A stretch of 32,876 bases of DNA from positions 1 through 32,876 of the forward strand of contig CAZTIB010000006.1 of assembly GCA_964613615.1 (NCBI GenBank). Reading direction: 5' to 3'. Below are positions 7,494 to 14,498 of this stretch, in pieces. The notes beneath the pieces were generated by a model, which was not told the origin of the DNA, made no database searches, and saw only the letters and a program-made list of their open reading frames with translations. The first letter of the stretch is position 1, and every line of letters starts with the position of its first letter. This DNA comes from J054 sp964613615. Lineage in GTDB: Bacteria > Pseudomonadota > Gammaproteobacteria > Steroidobacterales > GCA-2729495. The position numbers and the translations under genes were made by a program.

Positions 7494-8678
7494 CTACCAG
7501 ACCAGGTGCAGGGTCTTCGGACCCCGGAATTCGAACCCGCCGATCTTCACCGGCTGACTCTCGTCCAGTCGCAGTTGCGGTATCCGTTCGAGCAATACGG
7601 ACGCGCCCACGAGAATTTCGTTCAGGCCAAGCCACAACCCGAGGCACTTGTGCTGGCCCTGGGAGAACGCAACGTGATCTTTCTGCTTACGGTCGATGAT
7701 GAACGCATCCGCGTCCGTCCAGAAACCAGGGTCGCGATTAGCCGCACTCAGGCAACCGGCAATGAACTCGCCTTTCGGCAACTCGACACCCGCCAGTTCG
7801 GTGGCCTCGGTGGTCATGCGGGCCGCGGTGCCCACCGGTGAGTACAGCCGCAACACCTCGTTGATGAACTTCAGCCAGAAACTCTTGTCCGGATCGGTCG
7901 GCCGCGCCCCTTCCAGGTGGGTCAGGTACGCATAGACCACCATCCCGATGCCGTCGCGTGGCTCATTGATGCCGCCGCTGATCATTAACCGCACGTTGTT
8001 GATGATCTCCTGGTCCGTCAGATCCCTCGCCGGGTCGACATAGTAGGAGATCGCCGATTCGTCGGGCTTGCTGCGGACCTCGGCAATCTTCGCACGCAGA
8101 ATCTCTTCGAGTTCCGCCTTGGCGGCCTGGTATACGCGGTCCAGTTCCGGGTTGCCTTCGAAGTTCGCCAGCCCGGCGCACACGCCCTGGCACAGATCCC
8201 ACATCTTCTGCGTGGAGATGTGATCGAGGCCCAGGACTCTTTGCAAAGACACGGTGCTGATGGGTTCCGCATAGCGGGCCATCAACTCTACAGCACCGTC
8301 ACCGATGAATTCGTCTACCCGCGCGTGGGCAATACTTTCCAGCTCGTCCCTGATGAAGCCCTTGGCCCGCCCGCCGGCCGTGAACGGCGGCTGCATCGCG
8401 CGCTTGATACGCCTGGCGGCCTCCCCTTCGAGGGTCAACATGGTGACGCCCAGCACGTCGGCCAGGAAAGACGGTTCCGTCTCGGCGGTGAACAGCTCCG
8501 GGTGATCGAGCACGTAGGTCACGTCTGCGTAGCGGGTCGCCAGCCACATACCCAGGTTATCGACCCACGCCAGGGGCCTGTCCTGCTGCAGACGTCTGAA
8601 GGTCGGATACGGATCGGCCTCCAGCTGCGCCAGCGGTATATCTTCGGCGTACTGCTTGCGTAGCGTCTCGCGGGTCAT
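7494..8678 (-). CDS. Cytochrome P450 with atypical I-helix
   Basis: A 394-residue soluble bacterial P450, a heme monooxygenase that needs separate ferredoxin and reductase partners (none in the window). The heme-ligand loop is FSQGQHKCLG with Cys345, and the K-helix ExxR is NEVLRLYSP. The I-helix oxygen-activation motif, usually (A/G)Gx(D/E)T, reads GGINEPRD. The acid Glu239 is kept but the alcohol residue is replaced by Pro240, which alters proton delivery. The ATG at 8678 gives a normal-length N-terminus. It is the first gene of a two-gene minus-strand unit with the RdhA homologue and faces a divergent regulatory region shared with the thiolase-like gene. Likely substrates are aromatic or alicyclic acids or phenol ethers, but this is only inferred from the neighbours. 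Confidence 0.95.
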   Translation of the reverse strand: MTRETLRKQYAEDIPLAQLEADPYPTFRRLQQDRPLAWVDNLGMWLATRYADVTYVLDHPELFTAETEPSFLADVLGVTMLTLEGEAARRIKRAMQPPFTAGGRAKGFIRDELESIAHARVDEFIGDGAVELMARYAEPISTVSLQRVLGLDHISTQKMWDLCQGVCAGLANFEGNPELDRVYQAAKAELEEILRAKIAEVRSKPDESAISYYVDPARDLTDQEIINNVRLMISGGINEPRDGIGMVVYAYLTHLEGARPTDPDKSFWLKFINEVLRLYSPVGTAARMTTEATELAGVELPKGEFIAGCLSAANRDPGFWTDADAFIIDRKQKDHVAFSQGQHKCLGLWLGLNEILVGASVLLERIPQLRLDESQPVKIGGFEFRGPKTLHLVW

Positions 8679-8710
8679 TGCGACGTGCGATCGTGTTGTG
8701 ACAGGGGCTT

Positions 8711-8791
8711 GGAAAACCGGCGCCCGACCTGATCCTTGTAACGCATTGGCCCCGACATGTCATCCTGAAACGCGCCGATCGCCGGTTTTCC
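8711..8791. repeat. 12-bp inverted repeat in the divergent promoter region
   Basis: GGAAAACCGGCG (8711-8722) and its exact reverse complement CGCCGGTTTTCC (8780-8791) are 57 bases apart, between the divergent P450 and thiolase-like genes. The 8-bp palindrome GACATGTC (8754-8761) sits between them. Arms this far apart look more like two operator half-sites or a DNA-looping pair than an RNA hairpin. No convincing -35/-10 pair was identified, although TAAACT at 8814-8819 is a possible -10 for the plus-strand operon. Confidence 0.55.
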
Positions 8792-8891
8792 GTCGGAACC
8801 ACACCGCGGGCGTTAAACTAGGCATCTTTGCACCGGGACGGACCTCGCCAGGTTGATGAATTCAGCGGCCGACAACTTGGCTGTGTGGACC

Positions 8892-8896
8892 GGGAG
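8892..8896 (+). promoter_or_regulatory. Ribosome binding site fixing the thiolase-like start
   Basis: GGGAG ends 9 bases before the GTG at 8906. The longer open frame begins at a TTG (8828) without such a site and would add 26 residues that do not resemble the family N-terminus. Confidence 0.55.
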
Positions 8897-8905
8897 TGCG
8901 GCGCA

Positions 8906-10072
8906 GTGAGCCGCGACTACACCGGTGTCGCGGTGCTCGCGCCGGTCACGGTGGCCTACGAACGCTACAGCGATCACGGTGCCGAGTGGTTCATCGGCCG
9001 GTGCATCGCCGAGCTGCTGGCGAGCGCCGGCATCGACAAATCGCAGCTCGACGGCCTGGCGATTTCCAGCATGACGCTGGCGCCGGACAGCGTGGTGTCC
9101 TTGAGCGAACACTACGGTATGACTCTGCGCTGGGCCGAGCATCTGCCCATGGGCGGCGCGAGCGCCGTGGTTTCCCTGCGCCGCGCGGCCCGCGCCATCC
9201 AGGCCGGTGACGCCGATTTCGTAGCCTGCGTAGCCGGCGAGACCCAGCATGAGGGTGGCTTTCGGGAGCTGATTGAGAACTTCAGCCGCTTCTCCGCCCA
9301 GGCCGTCTACCCCTACGGGGCCGCCGGGCCCAACGCGGTCTTTGCGCTGATCACCCGCGCCTACATGGAGCAATACGGCGCCACCCGCGAAGACTTCGGC
9401 CACCTCTGTATCGCGCAACGTGACAACGCCAGCCACAACCCGCTGGCCCTGCTGCGCAAACCACTGAGCCTGCAGGACTACCTGGACGCCCGGCCCGTTG
9501 CCGAGCCGGTGCATCTGTTCGATTGCGTGCTGCCGTGTGCGGGTGCAGAGGGCTTTCTCGTCACGTCCGTGGAACGCGCGCGCTTCCTCGGCCTGCCCTA
9601 CGCGGAGCTCCTCGCGGCCGAGGAGCGACACAACGCGTGGCCGGACGACCCGGTGCAGCTGCGCGGCGGCTGGGCGGAATTCCGCGATGATCTTTACGCC
9701 GCGGCCGACCTGGGCCCCGCCGACATGGACTTCGTGCAGACCTACGACGATTACCCTGTGATCGCCCTGCAGCAGCTGGAAGACCTCGGCTTCTGCGCCA
9801 AGGGCGAAGGCCCGGAGCTGCTGCGTACCCGGGACCTCAGGTGCGCGGGGGATTTGCCAATGAATACCTGCGGGGGCCAGCTGTCTGCCGGCCAGGCCGG
9901 TTTCGCCGGCGGCCATCTCGGCACCGTCGAGGCACTGCGCCAGCTCACCGGCCAGGTACTCGGTCGGCAGGTACCCAACGCCCGGGTCGGCCTGGTCAGC
10001 GGCTACGGCATGGTGAACTACGACCGTTGCCTGTGCAGTGCCGCCGCCATTCTCGGGGCCTATGACCGATGA
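8906..10072 (+). CDS. Thiolase-fold protein without nucleophilic Cys (SCP-x/Ltp2-like)
   Basis: A 388-residue thiolase-superfamily protein from GTG 8906. In true thiolases a Cys acylated by substrate lies at the N-terminal end of the helix after the first beta-alpha half. Here that region reads HLPMGGASAVVSL (about residues 80-92), with no Cys. The C-terminal half keeps the SCP-x style block NTCGGQLSAGQAGF, but the usual GHP motif reads GQA, and the last CxG motif reads SGYGMVNYD. A YDDYPV segment lies at about 277-282. Loss of the thiolase nucleophiles together with a DUF35 partner overlapping by ATGA matches Ltp2-type enzymes, which perform retro-aldol cleavage of acyl-CoA side chains in steroid breakdown. 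I infer an acyl-CoA aldolase or condensing role; thiolysis is unlikely. Confidence 0.85.
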   Translation: MSRDYTGVAVLAPVTVAYERYSDHGAEWFIGRCIAELLASAGIDKSQLDGLAISSMTLAPDSVVSLSEHYGMTLRWAEHLPMGGASAVVSLRRAARAIQAGDADFVACVAGETQHEGGFRELIENFSRFSAQAVYPYGAAGPNAVFALITRAYMEQYGATREDFGHLCIAQRDNASHNPLALLRKPLSLQDYLDARPVAEPVHLFDCVLPCAGAEGFLVTSVERARFLGLPYAELLAAEERHNAWPDDPVQLRGGWAEFRDDLYAAADLGPADMDFVQTYDDYPVIALQQLEDLGFCAKGEGPELLRTRDLRCAGDLPMNTCGGQLSAGQAGFAGGHLGTVEALRQLTGQVLGRQVPNARVGLVSGYGMVNYDRCLCSAAAILGAYDR

Positions 10073-10452
10073 GCGAGACCGGGCCACTGGAGTTGCAGGT
10101 CTGCCGGCAGTGCGCGCGGGTGCAGTACCCGTTGCGCGAAGTCTGCCGGGATTGTCTGAGCGGTGAACTGGAATGGCAGGCGGTGGACAGCACCGGTGAG
10201 TTGCTCAGCTGGACCCGCCTGCACGCGAGCCTGGAACCCATGTTTCGCGAGCGCCTGCCATGGATCGTGGTGGCCGTGCAGCTCAACGTCGGGCCGGTCG
10301 TCCTGGCCCACTGGGCGGGCGACGAGCCGGCGATCGGTCAGGCTGTCACTGTGCAAGCGATTCGTGACCCGGCGGGCCGCCAGGTGCTGGCAGCAAGTCC
10401 GGGCGGCAGCGAGCCGGGCGCCGCCGCCATGCTGTTCGGCGCCAAAGCCTGA
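10069..10452 (+). CDS. DUF35 zinc-ribbon/OB-fold acyl-CoA-associated protein
   Basis: A 127-residue protein starting with ATG inside the stop of the thiolase-like gene (ATGA overlap). The N-terminal rubredoxin-like zinc ribbon has Cys12, Cys15, Cys26 and Cys29 (CRQC then CRDC), followed by an OB-fold of about 80 residues with the family pattern of a LSWTRLH strand and VVAVQLNVGPVVLAHW. DUF35 proteins form obligate complexes with thiolase-fold or HMG-CoA synthase-like partners and help bind acyl-CoA. Tight overlap with the preceding gene makes that protein its partner. The protein is cytosolic. The following 137 bases hold no gene; they include an AT-rich spot, TATACTCTTGTATA at 10528-10541, that might be a weak -10 region for the next gene. 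Confidence 0.9.
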   Translation: MSETGPLELQVCRQCARVQYPLREVCRDCLSGELEWQAVDSTGELLSWTRLHASLEPMFRERLPWIVVAVQLNVGPVVLAHWAGDEPAIGQAVTVQAIRDPAGRQVLAASPGGSEPGAAAMLFGAKA

Positions 10453-10589
10453 CGATTTCAGCCCGGAGCCGGGGACTCCTTCGCCGCAGCCCGGAACCAG
10501 CCTGGCAGCAGCCCGCACCGCGGCGGATATACTCTTGTATAAGCGGGTCGCGTCGCCGATGGACGCGAGCCACAGAACAGGAAACGCTC

Positions 10590-11003
10590 GTGAACGCTTC
10601 TGACAACTCGCCGGGGCCGCCGCCGCCAGGACTGGAAGAAATCCTGATCCGCGCAGACGAGATGAGCTGGAGGCCCAAATCCCTCGCCGGCGTGCACGAG
10701 AAAATGCTCTGGCGTAACGAAGAGACGGGCGCGAGTGTCGCGTTGATCAAGATCGACAAGGGCGCAGGCATCCCCAAGCCCCACGCCCACGACTCCAACC
10801 AGATGATGTACTGCCTGCAGGGTCGCTACGAATATATTCCCACCGGGCTCGTGCTGACGGCCGGCAGCTTCTACTGCAACCCGAAGGGTTCGGTGCACGG
10901 CCCTACTGTTGCCCACGAGGAAACGGTGGTCGTGGAAATCTACGACGGCCCGCATTATCCGACCATGCCGTCGTGGTACACCGACGAGCAGGATGCGCGG
11001 TGA
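10590..11003 (+). CDS. Single-domain cupin protein
   Basis: A 137-residue cupin. Motif 1 is PKPHAHDSNQMMYCLQG, with His65, His67 and Gln71, where the usual third ligand is Glu; motif 2 is GSFYCNPKGSVHGP, with His103. The set can bind one divalent metal, so a small dioxygenase, isomerase or sensor role is possible. A proline-rich N-terminal tail (GPPPPG) precedes the barrel. It starts with GTG 10590, with AGGAAA 5 bases upstream. It lies between the thiolase/DUF35 pair and the Ldh-family gene on the same strand, so it is probably part of the catabolic operon. It is shorter than 3-hydroxyanthranilate dioxygenase and I do not assign that activity. The substrate is unknown. Confidence 0.85.
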   Translation: MNASDNSPGPPPPGLEEILIRADEMSWRPKSLAGVHEKMLWRNEETGASVALIKIDKGAGIPKPHAHDSNQMMYCLQGRYEYIPTGLVLTAGSFYCNPKGSVHGPTVAHEETVVVEIYDGPHYPTMPSWYTDEQDAR

Positions 11004-11039
11004 CCGCCGCGGCATCCATCCACGCCGTGTGAACCAGCA

Positions 11040-12113
11040 GTGAGCACCGAAGACACGATCAACGTCGAAGCCCGGGACTTGCAAGACCTGGTGCAGCGTC
11101 TGTTCGGCGCCGCCGGTCTCGCGGACGATGCGTCCCGCACGGTGGCAGGGGCCCTGGTGGACGCGGACCGGGAGGGGCGCGCGTCTCACGGTGTCATGAT
11201 GGTGCCGCTATACGTCGATCGCATGCGCAAGGGGTCGGTGTCGTCGTTGCCGGCCGCACGCGTGGTGCGGGACTCCGGTGCGGTAGTGGTCATGGACGGA
11301 CAGCACGCGCTGGGGCAGCTCACGGCGGACCACGCGATGGGCACCGCAGTGGAGCGCGCCCTGCGCCACGGCCTGGGTGCGGTGGCGGTGCGCCACGCGT
11401 TCCACTTCGGCACTGCCAGCCGCTACGCACTGGCCGCCGCCGAGCGCGGTTGCATCGGCATTGCGATGTGCAACACGCGGCCGTTAATGCCGGCGCCGGG
11501 TGGCGCCGAACCGCTGGTGGGAAACAACCCGGTGGCCATCGCGCTGCCGTCCGTTGACGAAACGCCAGTGGCAGTAGACATGGCGCTGAGTGAAGTGGCC
11601 ATGGGCAAGATTCGGATGGCGCAGGCGCAGGGACGCGAGATCCCGCCCACCTGGGCCACCGACGCCGACGGTGTGCCCACGGGGGATCCGGCCGCGGCCA
11701 TCAGCGGCATGCTGCTGCCGGCCGCCGGCCCTAAAGGATTCGGGCTCGCGTTCATGGTCGACCTGTTGTGCGGTGCCCTGTCGTCAGGCGCCTGGGGTGC
11801 GGCCGTCACGCCGCTGTATGGCGACAGCGCCGTCCCCTACGACTGCTCGCATTTTTTCCTGGCCCTGAACGTGGCCAGCTTCCGGCCGCTCGAATATTTC
11901 GAGGTGGAAGTCTCGGCAGCGGCGGCCCGGGTGCGAGCCTCCAGGCGGGCGCCGGGTGTCTCGCGCGTCTACAGTCCCGGCGAGTTGGAATGGCAGCGCC
12001 GGGTAGACAATGATCGCGCTGGTGACATGATTACCCTGCCCCGGACGGTTGCGACATCGCTGCGCGACGTCGCGGCCTCGTTGCAGGTAGATACCGGACT
12101 CCTGGATCTGTAG
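11040..12113 (+). CDS. Ldh-family (type 2 malate/lactate dehydrogenase) NAD(P)-dependent oxidoreductase
   Basis: A 357-residue member of the malate/L-lactate/ureidoglycolate dehydrogenase family, which uses its own non-Rossmann NAD(P) fold and reduces or oxidises 2-oxo/2-hydroxy acids or cyclic imines. Family marks are GRASHGVMMVPLYV with His50 as probable catalytic residue, RHAFHFGTASRYA in the cofactor region, LVGNNPVAIALP, the conserved VDMALSEVAMGKI stretch and PKGFGLAFMVDLLCGAL. It starts with GTG 11040 and has no strong ribosome site. It sits 36 bases after the cupin and 39 before the RidA-like gene on the same strand. It could reduce a 2-oxo acid or imine produced by the RidA/extradiol branch, but the exact substrate cannot be read from the sequence. 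Confidence 0.92.
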   Translation: MSTEDTINVEARDLQDLVQRLFGAAGLADDASRTVAGALVDADREGRASHGVMMVPLYVDRMRKGSVSSLPAARVVRDSGAVVVMDGQHALGQLTADHAMGTAVERALRHGLGAVAVRHAFHFGTASRYALAAAERGCIGIAMCNTRPLMPAPGGAEPLVGNNPVAIALPSVDETPVAVDMALSEVAMGKIRMAQAQGREIPPTWATDADGVPTGDPAAAISGMLLPAAGPKGFGLAFMVDLLCGALSSGAWGAAVTPLYGDSAVPYDCSHFFLALNVASFRPLEYFEVEVSAAAARVRASRRAPGVSRVYSPGELEWQRRVDNDRAGDMITLPRTVATSLRDVAASLQVDTGLLDL

Positions 12114-12152
12114 CCGGCCTGAACGTTATAGACAGAGAGACCAGCGACACCG

Positions 12153-12557
12153 ATGAGCAAACAAGAAATCACAACCGACAGACTGGCGACGCCGAACGGC
12201 CAGTTTTCCCAGGCCACCGTCATCGAGGCACGGGGCAAGCTGGTTTTCATTTCGGGGATGACCGCGCGACGCCCCGACGGCAACATCGCCGGGGTCGGCA
12301 ACATCGACGTGCAGACACGCCAGGTCTGCGAAAACGTGAAGGCGGCCGTCGAGGCGGCGGGCGGTACTCTGGACGACATATGCCGTGTGGATGTCTACGT
12401 GCGCGACATCACCCACTTCGACGCCATTCACAAGGTGCGCAGCGAGTATTTCCAGCCGCCGCTGCCGGCGTCTACGATGGTGGAAGTGAGCATGATGGTC
12501 TCTCCGGATTACCTGATCGAGATCAACGCGATTGCGGTGCTACCGGACGCCACATGA
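12153..12557 (+). CDS. RidA-like protein lacking the canonical Arg
   Basis: A 134-residue protein of the YjgF/YER057c/UK114 (Rid) fold. Typical marks are VFISGMTARRPDGN, the QTRQVCENVKAAVEAAGG helix, a VDVYVRDI strand and a final IEINAIAV strand. Archetypal RidA deaminases of 2-aminoacrylate use an Arg in a PAR(S/T) motif; here it reads PAST, with Ser107 at that place, so imine deaminase activity of the classic kind is doubtful. Some 2-aminomuconate deaminases of aminophenol and nitrobenzoate pathways belong to this fold. The next two genes are an extradiol dioxygenase and an ACMSD-like amidohydrolase, which makes a role on a ring-cleavage product attractive. ATG start; its stop overlaps the next gene by ATGA. 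Confidence 0.88.
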   Translation: MSKQEITTDRLATPNGQFSQATVIEARGKLVFISGMTARRPDGNIAGVGNIDVQTRQVCENVKAAVEAAGGTLDDICRVDVYVRDITHFDAIHKVRSEYFQPPLPASTMVEVSMMVSPDYLIEINAIAVLPDAT

Positions 12558-13501
12558 ACGACGCAACACAAGTCAAACAGCCGCGAGTCACCGGCGCCTA
12601 TGGTTTCGGCCTGGAAGTGCCGGACCTCGAAGTCGCCGAGGCCTACTTTGGCTGTCTCGGCATGGATGTACGCAGCCGCGAGACAGCGCTGGTGATGGGC
12701 TGCGCCGGCCGCGCCCAGGACGAACTGGTGCTGGCCACCGGACCGCGCAAGCGTCTGCATCACATCGCGTTCTCCATCGACCCTGGCGACCGGGAGGCCT
12801 TCGCCGCACGGCTGCACGCCCGGGGAACTGCATGTCAGGATGAGCCACCGGCAGGCGGCTACCGCGACGGGCTGTGGTTCCAGGACCCGTGGGGGACCTG
12901 GATCAACCTGGTGCCACAGGCGCAGGCGCCGATGCGCGACGCCGTGCAGCCGCTGCCGGCCAACACCTTCGGCCAGCGGAACCGGGTGGGGGCCCTGGCC
13001 TACCAGGCACTCGACCAGGTGGCACGACCGTTGCGCTTTCAGCACGTGCTCGTTTTCACGCCACAGGTTGCAGAGGCCGAGGCCTTCTACTGCGAGGTGC
13101 TGGGCTTCGGCGTATCCGATCGCCGGCCGGGGTTTGTCAGCTTCCTGTATGCGCCCGCCGGGCCCTGCTGGGATCACCACTGTTTCGCCATCGTGAACAA
13201 CCCGGCGCGGGGCCTGCACCACTGCAGTTTCGAAATGGCCGACATGGATCAGCTCGGCTTTTGCCTGAGCCGGATGCGCGAGCAGGGTTACACGGGCGGC
13301 TTCGGTCCCGGGCGACAGTTCCTCGGTTCCAACCTGTTTGCCTACATCCAGGACCCGTGGGGCAGCCATACCGAGATCTCTGCCGATATGGATCAACTGG
13401 ACCACAGCTGCAAGACGAAAGACTGGGAAGACATACCCAAGCTCTGGGGTCCGGAATGGTCGCCGGATTTCTGGATCGCGAACGCGGAGGCACAGGCTTG
13501 A
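12554..13501 (+). CDS. Type I extradiol ring-cleavage dioxygenase (VOC fold)
   Basis: A 315-residue two-domain vicinal-oxygen-chelate protein that should open a catechol-type ring next to the hydroxyls using Fe(II) and O2. The active domain is C-terminal, with the metal triad His164 (FQHVLVF), His223 (LHHCSFEM) and Glu274 (GSHTEIS). The second-shell His208/209 (DHHCF) and Tyr264 (FAYIQDPWG) are also in place. Spacings closely follow those of BphC (His146, His210, Glu260, Tyr250). The N-terminal domain is a degenerate copy ending in DPWGTWINLVP. The start is ATG 12554, overlapping the RidA stop; a longer frame upstream to 12380 only shadows RidA. It is followed by an amidohydrolase whose TTG overlaps its stop. 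The exact ring substrate (plain, carboxylated or amino catechol) is unknown. Confidence 0.88.
   Translation: MNDATQVKQPRVTGAYGFGLEVPDLEVAEAYFGCLGMDVRSRETALVMGCAGRAQDELVLATGPRKRLHHIAFSIDPGDREAFAARLHARGTACQDEPPAGGYRDGLWFQDPWGTWINLVPQAQAPMRDAVQPLPANTFGQRNRVGALAYQALDQVARPLRFQHVLVFTPQVAEAEAFYCEVLGFGVSDRRPGFVSFLYAPAGPCWDHHCFAIVNNPARGLHHCSFEMADMDQLGFCLSRMREQGYTGGFGPGRQFLGSNLFAYIQDPWGSHTEISADMDQLDHSCKTKDWEDIPKLWGPEWSPDFWIANAEAQA
13486..13490 (+). promoter_or_regulatory. Ribosome binding site fixing a TTG start
   Basis: GGAGG lies 7 bases before TTG 13498, inside the end of the extradiol gene. It supports this unusual start for the amidohydrolase over later GTGs near 13530 that would cut into the metal-binding HAH motif region. 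Confidence 0.6.
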
Positions 13502-14493
13502 GCGCTTCGCGTCGCAGCGGCAAGGCACGCGTGGTGGATGTCCACGCGCACCTGGTGCCGGTGGAGCCAAACGCTATCGCCAGCCAGAGCGGCGTGCAGG
13601 TTGTTGACGGCGGCCACCTGGAAATCGATGGCAAAGTGCTGGGCCTGGACCGCCTGTACCAGCCGGACCGGCTGATCGAATGGATGGATGCGAACAGCAT
13701 CGACATCGCGCTGGTCTCTGCACCGCCACCGGTCTACCGCCAGCAACTGGACGATGCGCAGGCCGCCGCGTGGACGGCCTACCTGAACGACGGGCTGGCC
13801 GCTATCGCCAACCAGTTCCCGGATCGTCTGCAGGTGCTCGCTCACCTGCCACTGGAGCACCCCGCTGTCGCCGCCCGTGAAGCGGCAGCCCGCCAGGGCG
13901 ACACCTATGCGGGTTTTTCCCTGCCGGCCGGCGGTGCGGCGACGATTCGCTACGCCGATCCAGGCCTGCGCGAGGTGTGGGCCGCCCTGGACGAACGCGC
14001 AAGCTTCGCGTTCCTGCACCCGGGCGCCTGCGCCGACGGCCGGCTCAGTGCGTTCTATGGCCACAACCTGACCGGCAATCCGTATGAAACCACCGTCGCC
14101 GTTGCAGAACTCGTGTTCGGCGGCGTGGTGGAAGACTTCCCGGCCATTCGTTTCTGCCTGGCGCACTGCGGTGGTGCGGTGCCTGCCGTTGCCGGACGCT
14201 GGCAGCAGGGCTTCGACACCGGGCGACCGGGTATCGACACCCGGCGCAAATCCCCGCGCCAGGTTCTGCAAAGCTTCTGGGTCGATTGCGTGGCCCACGA
14301 TCACGATCTGCTGGCCCTCGCCGCCAAGGTCTTCGGCGCCGACCGGATCTTGCTCGGCTCCGACTGGCCGTTTCCGATGGGCCTGCCCCAACCGACCGAA
14401 TGGCTGCGCGCGTTGCCGGCAGAACTACAACAGGACATCCTGAGCGGAAACTTTGCCGCGCTGTTGGCTGGCCGCGGCGTGGCGCAGACCTGA
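13498..14493 (+). CDS. ACMSD-like metal-dependent amidohydrolase/decarboxylase
   Basis: A 331-residue amidohydrolase-2 family TIM-barrel protein. Metal and catalytic residues are visible: VDVHAH (His16, His18), FLHPG (His174), LAHCGG (His223) and LGSDWPF (Asp289). They match the ligand order and spacing of 2-amino-3-carboxymuconate-6-semialdehyde decarboxylase (His9, His11, His177, His228, Asp294). The family decarboxylates aromatic or muconic acids without oxidation, and some members hydrolyse lactones. Translation starts at TTG 13498, whose TG is shared with the TGA of the extradiol dioxygenase, with GGAGG upstream. Such coupling suggests it acts on the ring-cleavage product or an aromatic acid feeding it. 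Cytosolic. The next gene starts 5 bases after its stop. Confidence 0.88.
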   Translation: MSASRRSGKARVVDVHAHLVPVEPNAIASQSGVQVVDGGHLEIDGKVLGLDRLYQPDRLIEWMDANSIDIALVSAPPPVYRQQLDDAQAAAWTAYLNDGLAAIANQFPDRLQVLAHLPLEHPAVAAREAAARQGDTYAGFSLPAGGAATIRYADPGLREVWAALDERASFAFLHPGACADGRLSAFYGHNLTGNPYETTVAVAELVFGGVVEDFPAIRFCLAHCGGAVPAVAGRWQQGFDTGRPGIDTRRKSPRQVLQSFWVDCVAHDHDLLALAAKVFGADRILLGSDWPFPMGLPQPTEWLRALPAELQQDILSGNFAALLAGRGVAQT

Positions 14494-14498
14494 AGGCA

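Noticed and set aside
8813..10087. Minus-strand open frame opposite the thiolase-like gene
   Set aside because: It is a shadow of the plus-strand thiolase-fold gene, with no recognisable features.
10528..10543. TATACTCTTGTATAAG as a promoter for the cupin gene
   Set aside because: It has -10-like sequences, but no -35 element at suitable spacing from either.
10590..11003. 3-hydroxyanthranilate 3,4-dioxygenase
   Set aside because: It is too short for that enzyme, and Gln71 replaces the usual Glu ligand. It is kept as a generic cupin.
12380..12553. N-terminal extension of the extradiol dioxygenase frame
   Set aside because: It overlaps the RidA-like gene, and ATG 12554 with an ATGA overlap gives a normal VOC N-terminus.
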